Part shown: positions 7,040-13,876 of the stretch, in pieces
Layout: each line of letters opens with the position of its first letter
Position numbering within the stretch: the stretch's first letter is position 1
Assembly: GCF_043951915.1 (NCBI RefSeq)
Contig: NZ_JBINJD010000112.1
Span: 1 to 16,817, forward strand
Length of the DNA stretch: 16,817 nt
Direction: 5' to 3'
From: Alienimonas sp043951915
GTDB lineage: Bacteria > Planctomycetota > Planctomycetia > Planctomycetales > Planctomycetaceae
Made by a program: the position numbers and the translations under genes
The notes under the pieces: model-generated
The model's input: the letters and a program-made list of their open reading frames with translations, nothing else
Database searches by the model: none
Told to the model about the DNA's origin: nothing

Positions 7040-8116
7040 TCACCACTCTTTGTCGACCTGCTGACCGTCGTTCCGCTGGATCAGGCGGCTGTAGGTCTCT
7101 TCGTCGATCGTGTAGTTCAGCATCTGCGCGGAGCCGTCGACCAAGGCGATGTTCGCCCCCTCCGCATGCCAGGCGCCGGGCTTGGTGAAGACCTGATCCC
7201 CGGAGATGAACCCGAGGTTGTTCCCGACCACGCCGGGAGAGAAGACCGGTTGGCCCAACTCGTGGCTCGTGCAGCAGTGATAGCCTTCGGCCCAGATCCC
7301 GTAGAGGGATTCGATGATCAAAATCGTGCTGGTGGTGCCGTCCGGCACGTCCCGGAAGCTGGTGGCCATGTTCGGACCGAACATGCCGCCGATGCGGCTG
7401 ACGACGGTGTTGCCTTCGTCGTCAGTCGTCAGCGTCCGAAGGCCGGCGCTGCCGATGTAGTTCGAGCGGCCGAACGGGCCGGTGTCGAGATCCGGCAGCC
7501 CGGGGACGCCCTCGATGGTTTCGTCTTTCGGCTCCACCATGGAGGCGCTGGGGCAGACGTAAGACTGGACGTCGAACAGAGCGGCCGCCAGGTTGTCCCG
7601 TTGAAACTGCGGGGGGTTCGAATCGCCGGCGGGGAAACGGGGCAGGTCGACTTCGGCGCCGAATCCGATCAACCGGTGCGTCGGGGTCAGGTCCATCTGG
7701 GGCAGGATGAGCGCATGCCATCCCCAGTAATTGCTGATGGCGACGCCCTGGACGGGCACGGCGCTGTCGGACATCGTCGCGCCGTTGGGGAGTTTCTGCC
7801 CGGCGATCACCATGCCGTGGAAGAATTCGTCCGGGACGTCCGAGTCATTGTCGGAAGCGGGCGGACGAACGACGGCGCCGGCCGGAAAGCATTTAAAGGC
7901 GGAGTGATAGTTGTGCATCGCCAGGGCGATATTCTTCACGTTGTTCATGCACTGGGCGGCCCGGGCCCGCTCGCGGGCGGACTGCACGGCCGGCAACAAC
8001 AGGCTGGCCAGCACCGCGATGATCGCGATGACCACCAGCAGTTCGATCAACGTGAACCCGGCCCGTCGGGCGGCTGGGCGGGAAAGGGGTGAAGGCGGGC
8101 GGCGGGCGGTGAGCAT
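7040..8116 (-). CDS. DUF1559 (H-x9-DG) pilin-like protein, copy 1
   Basis: The 358-residue protein is a planctomycete DUF1559 member. Residues 20-38 form a type IV prepilin signal: G20 followed by FTLIELLVVIAIIAVLAS, so prepilin peptidase would cut after G20 and methylate F21. The hydrophobic helix then anchors the protein in the membrane or a pseudopilus. Downstream are the family landmarks MNNVKNIALAMHNYH near 57-71, CPSAS, and the C-terminal H-x9-DG motif (H317 to D327-G328). The exact role is unknown in the family; surface or periplasmic structure is the usual suggestion. The ATG at 8116 is chosen because the basic segment and prepilin signal follow; an in-frame start at 8173 would add 19 residues. 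It is a tandem paralogue of the upstream gene. Confidence 0.92.
   Translation of the reverse strand: MLTARRPPSPLSRPAARRAGFTLIELLVVIAIIAVLASLLLPAVQSARERARAAQCMNNVKNIALAMHNYHSAFKCFPAGAVVRPPASDNDSDVPDEFFHGMVIAGQKLPNGATMSDSAVPVQGVAISNYWGWHALILPQMDLTPTHRLIGFGAEVDLPRFPAGDSNPPQFQRDNLAAALFDVQSYVCPSASMVEPKDETIEGVPGLPDLDTGPFGRSNYIGSAGLRTLTTDDEGNTVVSRIGGMFGPNMATSFRDVPDGTTSTILIIESLYGIWAEGYHCCTSHELGQPVFSPGVVGNNLGFISGDQVFTKPGAWHAEGANIALVDGSAQMLNYTIDEETYSRLIQRNDGQQVDKEW
7986..8041 (-). repeat. 56-bp identical segment, copy in DUF1559 gene 1
   Basis: This segment encodes the hydrophobic helix of the prepilin signal. It is identical at all 56 positions, including synonymous sites, to 9241-9296 in the neighbouring DUF1559 gene. 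Confidence 0.9.
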
Positions 8117-8222
8117 ACGGGGCGGGCTTCGTTGGGGACGCGTGCAGTTTAGCAGATCGTTGCGGACGGTCACGATCGGATCGGAACCGCGCGATGGACG
8201 GCCGACCGCCTCGCACCGCGCT

Positions 8223-8269
8223 CCCCCGCCCGGGGCGGGGGCTGATTCCGAACCCCGGACGTCCCGGGG
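8223..8269 (-). terminator. Two hairpins in the gap between the DUF1559 genes
   Basis: Arms CCCCCGCC/GGCGGGGG (8223-8230 and 8234-8241) and CCCCGG/CCGGGG (8253-8258 and 8264-8269) lie about 50-100 bp after the stop of the upstream DUF1559 gene. On the minus strand, T-runs at 8300-8295 and 8283-8280 precede rather than follow them, so terminator function is only suggested. The 205-bp gap probably also holds the promoter of DUF1559 copy 1. Confidence 0.35.
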
Positions 8270-8321
8270 CGATCTGGGGAAAAGGCCGTCTTAGAAAAAA
8301 GGTTCGAATTTCCTGTCGACG

Positions 8322-9410
8322 TCAGGGCGCCTCGACCTGCCGGCCGTCGTTCCGCTCGATCAGGCGGCGGTAGACGTCGCGGTCGATGGAATAGGCGAGC
8401 ATCGTGGCGTGGCCGTCGACGAAGCCGGCGTTCACGCCGTCCGCGTGCCAGGAGCCGGGCGTGGTGAAGGCGGCGTCGGGGTCGCTGACCGTCTCCCTGC
8501 TGAGGTTCCCCGCGGAGCCGGCGTGGAAGATCGGCGGGTCGCCGGGGGTGCCGGCCATCGAGGGGGTCGGGTAGCTCGTGCAGCACTTCTGCCCCTCGGC
8601 CCAGAATCCGATCGTGGATTCAATCACGGCCAGCGTCTGGGGGGAGCCGTCGGTGACGTCGCGCATCTTCAGCGGTCGGCCGACCTCGAAGAAGCCCCCG
8701 ATCCGCACGCCCAGGCCGTCTTCGCCCGGCGAGACCAGGCTGCCGGCGGCGCCGAGGTAATAGTTCGCCGCCCAGTTCGTCCCGTTCAGGCCGTCGTCGG
8801 TGACGTCGTCCGGGAGGTCCACCGCCCGCGGGGGCGGCGAGGCGGAGGGGCAGATGAACGTGGGGACCGTCGAGATCGCCGCGGCCCGGTTCTCCTCGAT
8901 CGCCAGCCGGGCGCAGTGGTCGCTGACCATCCGGCCGAGAATCGGCTGGTCCAGTTGGCTCAGGATGCGGGCGTGCCACCCCCAGTACTGGGACAGGTAC
9001 AGGCCGCTGGGGCCCGGGGCGCCGCTCGCCAGCCGCGGGACGCTTTCGTATTTGGTGCCCCAGACCATCGGGCTCTCGTCGTCGCCGCCGCAGGGGATCG
9101 ACACCCAGATCGGCGTGCCGAGCGTGTCGACGCCCTCGGGAAAGTGCTGGATCGCAGCGTGGTAGTTATGCAGCGCCAGCAGGATCTGCTTCGTGTTGTT
9201 CAAACACTGGGTGCGGCGGCTCGCCTCGCGGGACCGCTGTACGGCCGGCAACAACAGGCTGGCCAGCACCGCGATGATCGCGATGACCACCAGCAGCTCA
9301 ATGAGCGTAAACCCCGCCCGCCGGCAGGATTGGCGGGGCGGCTCGACGCCGGGGCGTCGCTTCCACCCCGGGGGGCGGCCGGGGGGACAGCAACGGAGGC
9401 AATGACGCAT
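8322..9410 (-). CDS. DUF1559 (H-x9-DG) pilin-like protein, copy 2
   Basis: This 362-residue DUF1559 protein has the prepilin motif AGFTLIELLVV at 32-42 with cleavage expected after G33. The leader is unusually long and basic (residues 1-32, with three Cys). The family block NNTKQILLALHNYH follows, then CPSAS, and H-x9-DG at H322 to D332-G333. It shares CCTS and the C-terminal pattern YxRLIxRNDGxQV with copy 1, so the two are tandem duplicates that have diverged in the middle. The ATG at 9410 is the natural start given the open frame and distance to serA. Export through a type IV pilus/type II secretion-like prepilin peptidase is inferred; no pilus machinery is encoded here. Confidence 0.92.
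   Translation of the reverse strand: MRHCLRCCPPGRPPGWKRRPGVEPPRQSCRRAGFTLIELLVVIAIIAVLASLLLPAVQRSREASRRTQCLNNTKQILLALHNYHAAIQHFPEGVDTLGTPIWVSIPCGGDDESPMVWGTKYESVPRLASGAPGPSGLYLSQYWGWHARILSQLDQPILGRMVSDHCARLAIEENRAAAISTVPTFICPSASPPPRAVDLPDDVTDDGLNGTNWAANYYLGAAGSLVSPGEDGLGVRIGGFFEVGRPLKMRDVTDGSPQTLAVIESTIGFWAEGQKCCTSYPTPSMAGTPGDPPIFHAGSAGNLSRETVSDPDAAFTTPGSWHADGVNAGFVDGHATMLAYSIDRDVYRRLIERNDGRQVEAP
9241..9296 (-). repeat. 56-bp identical segment, copy in DUF1559 gene 2
   Basis: This is the second copy of the 56-bp block at 7986-8041, covering the membrane helix of the prepilin signal. Identity falls off at once on both sides, although the protein similarity continues. Confidence 0.9.
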
Positions 9411-9520
9411 GATTTTCGCCGGAGGGGGGCGCGGGCGTGAAAGCCCATTCCGAACCCCGGCCGTCGGCCGCCGGACCGCTCAATCCCCGAACAACCGGAG
9501 ATTTCCGCGAACCGAACCGT

Positions 9521-11161
9521 TCAGTCCGCCTTGGCCAGCACGCCGGGCAGGGCCTCGCCGCGGCCCGGCAGCTTCACGGCCCGCACGCCGGTGACCTCCG
9601 GGTGGTCGGCGATCTTTTTCATCGCCGCCTCGGACGGGCACTGGTCGAGGTGCAGCACCGCGACGCTGTCGCCGCCGGGTTCGTCCCGGGAGCGGCCCAG
9701 GGACATATCGGCGATGTTCGTCCCCTCTTCGCCCAGCAGGTTGCCGATGAACCCGATCAGGCCGGGCACGTCCCGGTGGCGGTAGATGAGGAGGATGCCG
9801 TCCAGGAAGGCGTCCAGGTGGAAGCCGTCCAGGCGGATCAGCCGCAGGTAGCCGCTGCCGAACAAGGTGCCGGCGACGACGTGCTCGCCGGCGTCGGTGG
9901 TCACGGTGGCGGAGACGCTCGTGCTGAAGTCGCCGGCCGACTCGCTCTTGGTCTCCTCCATGGTGATGCCGCGGTCCCGGGCGACGGCGGCGGCGTTGAC
10001 GAGGTTGACGTCCTCCACGGCGTCGGCGAGCAGGCCGGCGGCGAAGGCGCCGGCGACCAGCCCGGTCTTCTTCTTCGCCGCCTCGCCGCGGAAGGCGAGC
10101 TTCACCCCGTTCACCCCCGCGTCGCCGGTGATCTGGCTCAGCAGCACGCCCAGCCGATAGCCGAGGTCCAGGTACGGCCGCACCTCGGCCATCTCCGCCC
10201 CGCTGACGGGCACCATATTGACCGCATGACGAATCTCGCCCGTCTTCAAAAAGTTCGCCATGATCTCCGCCGCCTCCAGGGCGACGAGTTCCTGGGCCTC
10301 CTCCGTGCTGGCGCCCAGGTGCGGGGTCATCAGCAGGTTGGGGCAGCCGCGGAGCGGCGAATCGGCCGGCGGCGGCTCCTCCGTGTAGACGTCCAGCGCC
10401 GCCCCGGCGACGGTGCCGTCCTTCAGGGCCTCGGCCAGCGCCGCCTCGTCGATGATGCCGCCGCGGGCGCAGTTGATCAGCCGCACGCCCTTCTTCATGG
10501 CCTTCATACGCTCGGCGTTGATGAGCCCCTTCGTCTCCTCCGTCAGCGGGGTGTGGACGGTGAGGTAGTCCACCCGCGGGACGAGCTGGTCCACGTCCCG
10601 GACCAGCTCCACGCCCAGTTCCTTCGCCCGATCAGAGCTCAGGAACGGGTCGTAGCCGATGACGTCCATTTCCAGGGCGACGCAGCGGCGGGCGACGGCC
10701 TGGCCGATGCGGCCGAGCCCGACGACGCCGATCGTTTTGCCGGCCAGCTGGGTGCCGGTGTATTTTTTGCGGTCCCACTTGCCCTCGTTCATGCTCTGGG
10801 CGGCGGGGGCGGTGTTGCGGGAGAGGGCGAACATCAGCGCCAGCGCCTGCTCGGCGGTGGAGACGGTGTTCCCGCTGGGGGTGTTCATCACGACCACGCC
10901 GGCCTTGGTGGCGGCGGGCAGGTCGATGTTGTCCACGCCCACGCCGGCCCGGGCGACGGCCTTGAGGCGGGGCTGGCCTTCGAGGATCTCCGGAGTCAGC
11001 TTGGTGCCGCTGCGGACGATGATGCCGTCGGCCTCTTTGAGTTCCTCGCGGACCTGTTCGGGGGTGAGGCCGCTTTTGACGACGACCTCGATGCCGCCGG
11101 CCGCTTCGAGTTTCTCCAGCCCGGCGGGGGAGAGGTTGTCGGTGATGAGAACGCGGGGCAC
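9521..11161 (-). CDS. serA: D-3-phosphoglycerate dehydrogenase, long form
   Basis: The 546-residue enzyme oxidises 3-phosphoglycerate to 3-phosphohydroxypyruvate with NAD, the first step of phosphorylated serine synthesis. The substrate domain begins MPRVLITDNLSP. The Rossmann motif GLGRIG is at 148-153, with D171 in GYDPF as the acidic NAD-selecting residue. Catalytic residues are R233 (NCARGGIIDEAAL), an E in YTEEP near 261-262, and H281 (TPHLGAST). After about 310 comes the intervening allosteric substrate-binding domain of the long (type I) form, and from about 464 an ACT domain (IYRHRDVPGLIGFIGNLLG, then NIADMSLGR) that often binds serine for feedback control. Its length is slightly above the usual 525-530. 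The start is GTG at 11161 with no Shine-Dalgarno. A membrane-protein gene diverges from it 127 bp away. Confidence 0.97.
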   Translation of the reverse strand: MPRVLITDNLSPAGLEKLEAAGGIEVVVKSGLTPEQVREELKEADGIIVRSGTKLTPEILEGQPRLKAVARAGVGVDNIDLPAATKAGVVVMNTPSGNTVSTAEQALALMFALSRNTAPAAQSMNEGKWDRKKYTGTQLAGKTIGVVGLGRIGQAVARRCVALEMDVIGYDPFLSSDRAKELGVELVRDVDQLVPRVDYLTVHTPLTEETKGLINAERMKAMKKGVRLINCARGGIIDEAALAEALKDGTVAGAALDVYTEEPPPADSPLRGCPNLLMTPHLGASTEEAQELVALEAAEIMANFLKTGEIRHAVNMVPVSGAEMAEVRPYLDLGYRLGVLLSQITGDAGVNGVKLAFRGEAAKKKTGLVAGAFAAGLLADAVEDVNLVNAAAVARDRGITMEETKSESAGDFSTSVSATVTTDAGEHVVAGTLFGSGYLRLIRLDGFHLDAFLDGILLIYRHRDVPGLIGFIGNLLGEEGTNIADMSLGRSRDEPGGDSVAVLHLDQCPSEAAMKKIADHPEVTGVRAVKLPGRGEALPGVLAKAD

Positions 11162-11203
11162 GGCGGCGGAGCGGGCGCGGAGGAAAACGGGCGGGCGGGC
11201 CAG

Positions 11204-11232
11204 AGGATACCGACGCCGCCGCGAAGTTCACG
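11204..11232. promoter_or_regulatory. Possible overlapping divergent promoters of serA and the membrane gene
   Basis: On the minus strand GTGAAC (11231-11226) and TATCCT (11209-11204) are 16 bp apart and 43 bp before the serA start. On the plus strand TTCACG (11227-11232) lies 18 bp from TAGGGT (11251-11256). The two -35-like boxes would overlap. Matches to the sigma-70 consensus are only partial. Confidence 0.25.
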
Positions 11233-11288
11233 GCCGGCGGGCGGCGGCGGTAGGGTGGGGCCTTCGCCCGTCCGCTGGCGCCCCCGCG

Positions 11289-11798
11289 ATGCCGCCGCCT
11301 CCGCAATTGCCCGGGCCGGACGAGATCCCGGCCGAATCCTCGGTCCCTCCTCCGGAGGGAGCCGCGGAACCGACCTCGGGCTGCGCGGCGCTGGCGCTGG
11401 CGGCGATCGCCGGCGGGACGCTGACGGCAGCGGGTCTCCTCGCGGCGATCCTGTACGCCGAAGCGAACCGCCCGCCGGCGCCGGGCGCGGTCAGCTACGG
11501 ACAGGCCGTCGTGCTGATCTCCCTCCCGCTGGTGATCCTATGGGGCGCGGCGGTCGGCGCCGGGGCGGGGCTGTTCGCCGCGGGCGAGCGGTGGGTCGGG
11601 GCGGGCGTGCAACTGCTCGCCGCAGCGACGGGGACGCTCGCGTTCCACCGCCTGCGGGCGGCCGACGTGGCGAGGAACGGGCCGGACGTCAGCCAGACGG
11701 TTCTCTATGACGCCCCGGTCGCGGTGGGGCTGGCGGTCGGGGTTTTGGCGGCGGCGGTCTGTGTGGGGGCGGCGGTCGTCCGCAGGGCGAGGCGTTGA
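11289..11798 (+). CDS. Small membrane protein of unknown function
   Basis: I do not recognise a family. The 169-residue protein has a Pro/Glu-rich N-terminus (1-30) and then hydrophobic stretches at about 32-57, 71-98, 103-120 and 142-164. It is probably a four-helix inner-membrane protein ending in a basic RRARR tail on the cytoplasmic side. The ATG at 11289 is chosen because it is the first start after the divergent serA promoter region; the longer open frame upstream is antisense to serA. No ribosome site is visible. Its stop codon overlaps the start of the next gene by the TTGA arrangement, so the two are translationally coupled candidates. Confidence 0.65.
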   Translation: MPPPPQLPGPDEIPAESSVPPPEGAAEPTSGCAALALAAIAGGTLTAAGLLAAILYAEANRPPAPGAVSYGQAVVLISLPLVILWGAAVGAGAGLFAAGERWVGAGVQLLAAATGTLAFHRLRAADVARNGPDVSQTVLYDAPVAVGLAVGVLAAAVCVGAAVVRRARR

Positions 11799-12205
11799 GG
11801 ACGATCCCGCCGCACGTGCAGGTCACGCTCTGCCGCACGCTGGCCGTCACGGCCGCGGTCGCGGCGCCGCTGTGGTTCGGCGCCATGGCGTATTCGCTGC
11901 TGGCCGGGAACCGGAAAGCGAACTTGTGGATGGCGGAGGCGATGGGCACGCCCGGTGGGATCATCGCGGGGTTGGTCCTCTGGCTGCTGTTCGCCCTGCC
12001 GTACGGGCCGCTGTTCTTCGTGCTGCCGCTCAACGGGCGGTTCACACGGCGGGAGAAGTGGCTCTGGTTCGGGGCGATGATCGCGGCCGGCTTCGTCGCG
12101 CTGGGGCACGCCGCGTTCGCGGCCTTCTGGTGGACGCTCGCCGGGCGGATGGAGCGGGGCGAGAGGGCCCGGCCGCTCCGCCGCGGGAGCGTCCCGGACG
12201 CTTGA
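11795..12205 (+). CDS. Small membrane protein, overlaps the upstream gene
   Basis: No family is recognised. The 136-residue product has three hydrophobic stretches (about 15-37, 54-78 and 89-116) rich in Trp and Phe, with an RRE-containing loop between the last two, so an inner-membrane location is likely. The TTG at 11795 overlaps the previous stop (TTGA). A GTG codon at residue 8 is an alternative start. The last residues (GSVPDA) are encoded by the left arm of a 14-bp inverted repeat and the stop codon is the loop of that repeat, so the natural C-terminus may have been altered by a repeat insertion. Confidence is moderate because the call rests on hydrophobic pattern and position. Confidence 0.6.
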   Translation: MRTIPPHVQVTLCRTLAVTAAVAAPLWFGAMAYSLLAGNRKANLWMAEAMGTPGGIIAGLVLWLLFALPYGPLFFVLPLNGRFTRREKWLWFGAMIAAGFVALGHAAFAAFWWTLAGRMERGERARPLRRGSVPDA

Positions 12206-12219
12206 AGCGTCCGGGACGC
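12189..12219. repeat. 14-bp inverted repeat with the stop codon as its loop
   Basis: Arms GCGTCCCGGACGCT (12189-12202) and AGCGTCCGGGACGC (12206-12219) are perfectly complementary, and the three-base loop is exactly the TGA stop (12203-12205). There is no T-run after it. It may act as a bidirectional terminator-like hairpin or be a mobile palindromic repeat. Confidence 0.8.
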
Positions 12220-12256
12220 GGCGGTCGCTCGCGCCGTTCGGGCTGCGAACGGCGAC

Positions 12257-12277
12257 ACCCCGCGCCCGCGGCGGGGT
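12257..12277 (+). terminator. Weak hairpin upstream of the dioxygenase gene
   Basis: Arms ACCCCGC (12257-12263) and GCGGGGT (12271-12277) have a 7-nt loop and only a single further T. A TACACT box (12287-12292) follows 36 bp before the dioxygenase start and could be a -10 element, although no matching -35 is seen. Confidence 0.3.
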
Positions 12278-12328
12278 TGGAACGGGTACACTCGTTCGCT
12301 CGCCCCCCTCCGCTCGGAGCCCGCCCCG

Positions 12329-13066
12329 ATGTCCAGCCGCCGCCGCTTTCTGACCACGTCCCTCCAGGCGGGGCTCGCCGCCGGCGGGGGGCTGTTGCTC
12401 GCCGAGCGGTTGTGGCACACCCCCGGCGCCTTCGCGGAGGAGCTCGAAAAGACCCTGTCCCGCACCCCCCGGCAGACCGAGGGGCCGTTCTACCCGGACA
12501 AGTTGCCGCTCGACACGGACAACGACCTGCTCCGCCTGAACGACGCCAGCACCCCGGCCCTCGGCGAAGTCACCCACCTCACCGGGCAGGTGCTGACCCA
12601 GGCCGGCGAGCCGGTCCGCGGGGCGACGGTCGAGATCTGGCAGTGCGACGCCAACGGCAACTACATCCACACCCGCGGGGCCTCCAACGAGAACCGCGAC
12701 GGCGGCTTCCAGGGCTTCGGCCGGTTCCTGACGGACGCCCAGGGCCGCTACTACTTCCGCACGATCAAGCCGGTCCCGTACCCCGGCCGCACCCCGCACA
12801 TCCACGTCGCCGTCAACAAGGGCGACAACCGCCTGCTGACGACGCAGTGTTATATTAAAGGCCACGAGCAGAACGCCCGCGACGGCGTGATGCGGAGCAC
12901 GACCGAGGCCGAGCGCGACCTGCTGATGGTCCCCTGGGAGCCGGTCGCGGGCAGCGCCGCCGGCGAATGGCAGGCGCAGTTCGACCTCGTGCTGGGCGCG
13001 ATGACCGACGAGGGCCCGGAGCAAAACCCCGGCGGCCGCCGCCAGCCCCGCGGCCGGCGGGGGTGA
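12329..13066 (+). CDS. Tat-exported intradiol ring-cleavage dioxygenase
   Basis: The 245-residue protein belongs to the protocatechuate/catechol intradiol dioxygenase family, non-haem Fe(III) enzymes that open catechol rings between the hydroxyls. The N-terminus SSRRRFLTT followed by a hydrophobic stretch (to about 36) is a twin-arginine signal. TEGPFYP at 50-56 is the typical family entry motif. Candidate iron ligands are Y112 (NGNYIHT), Y151 (VPYPG), H157 and H159 (TPHIHVAV). The beta-sandwich core spans about 80-225, and the Arg/Gly-rich tail is variable. GGAG at 12316-12319, nine bases before the ATG, supports the start. Export suggests action on aromatic compounds outside the cytoplasm. 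No other aromatic-degradation genes are near, so the substrate is unknown. Confidence 0.92.
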   Translation: MSSRRRFLTTSLQAGLAAGGGLLLAERLWHTPGAFAEELEKTLSRTPRQTEGPFYPDKLPLDTDNDLLRLNDASTPALGEVTHLTGQVLTQAGEPVRGATVEIWQCDANGNYIHTRGASNENRDGGFQGFGRFLTDAQGRYYFRTIKPVPYPGRTPHIHVAVNKGDNRLLTTQCYIKGHEQNARDGVMRSTTEAERDLLMVPWEPVAGSAAGEWQAQFDLVLGAMTDEGPEQNPGGRRQPRGRRG

Positions 13067-13102
13067 AGGCGCTCGCACCGAGAATAGAGAAACGGCCCGT
13101 TA

Positions 13103-13558
13103 ATGTCTGAGCTTTCGGACGAGACCGTCGTGGTGCTCCGGCGGGCGGGCTGGCACCCCGGTCGGGCGGTCGACGTGTCGGTGTACGTCGCCGATTATAA
13201 GAAGGTCGGGTACTCCGATTTCGAGGCGGCGATCCATTTTCTCAGCGAGTTCGGCGGACTGCGCCTAATGTTTCCTAATTCGCACGACCTGTCGCTAAAC
13301 ACGGACTGTAATTTCGACGTCGAGCGAGCCGCGATGCTCGGGCCCGAGTGGTTCGAGCATTACGCGGAGCACCTCGGCGAAGAGGTTGTGCCGATCGGAC
13401 AGGCTCACTCCAACCACATGGACCTGCTGATGACGAGTAGCGGGCGAGTGTATGCCTGTACGGAGGCTTTGCTTTGCTATTTGGGCGTCGACGGAATGTC
13501 GGCCCTGAATCTCCTGTGCGAGGGCCGCAAAAAAGACTGCGAGAACATTCCTTTGTAG
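13103..13558 (+). CDS. SUKH-3-type immunity protein, orphan
   Basis: The 151-residue protein matches the SUKH-3 group of the SUKH (Smi1/Knr4) superfamily. The pattern is AGWHPGR at 15-21, GYSDFEAAIHFLSEFGGL at 36-53, a central variable part, and GRVYACTEALLCYLG at 114-128. In that superfamily many members are immunity proteins that bind and neutralise polymorphic toxins, often nucleases, but others have housekeeping or unknown roles. No toxin gene is adjacent: upstream is a dioxygenase and downstream a non-coding stretch. The codons are less GC-rich than in neighbours (for example GAT TAT AAG, TTT CCT AAT, CTA, TGT AAT), which suggests recent transfer. The ATG at 13103 follows an A-rich leader with AGAGAAA. 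Confidence 0.82.
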   Translation: MSELSDETVVVLRRAGWHPGRAVDVSVYVADYKKVGYSDFEAAIHFLSEFGGLRLMFPNSHDLSLNTDCNFDVERAAMLGPEWFEHYAEHLGEEVVPIGQAHSNHMDLLMTSSGRVYACTEALLCYLGVDGMSALNLLCEGRKKDCENIPL

Positions 13559-13876
13559 CTCGGACGGTCGGCGGCGGGCACCATGTTCTCATCGTCGGAC
13601 GCCATGCTCTCACCGCGGCGAGTGCGATGCCGGTCGTCTCGCCGACCCGGCCCGCCGCGGGGTGGGCATGGAGTGCGGCGCCCGATCGTTCCGGGCCGGG
13701 CCGCGTCGTTCGCATGCTCACCCGCCTCCGCTGCGCTGACGCTCCGCTCCGGCGTGAGGGCAGCGCACACGGGCACGCTTGGCGTGCGGTGATCCGGCGG
13801 CGGCGGGGGGCGTTGCGTCGCGGGGCGGGTTGCCGCACGATTCGCCGCCCCCGTTCTCCCCCGTTGCCGGTTCGCC
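13559..13876. other. Non-coding stretch with hairpin repeats
   Basis: No credible gene was seen in these 318 bp. Open frames run across on both strands but show no start, ribosome site or protein-like composition. Repeated short words (for example CCATG with TCTCA at 13582-13613) and hairpins suggest degenerate repeat DNA, possibly a remnant of the transfer event that brought in the SUKH gene. Confidence 0.5.
13724..13787. repeat. Hairpin cluster sharing a core with the 3785-3869 repeat
   Basis: TGCGCTG (13732-13738) pairs with CAGCGCA (13761-13767), with an inner ACGC/GCGT pair. A second hairpin GCACGC/GCGTGC (13773-13787) has loop TTG. The 18-mer at 13724-13741 differs at one base from GCCTCGGCTGCGCTGACG at 3826-3843, so both regions carry members of one repeat family. 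Confidence 0.6.

Noticed and set aside
3848..8092. A 1414-codon plus-strand open frame
   Set aside because: It is antisense to five genes with clear motifs, has Arg/Gly/Pro-rich shadow composition, and no domain can be recognised.
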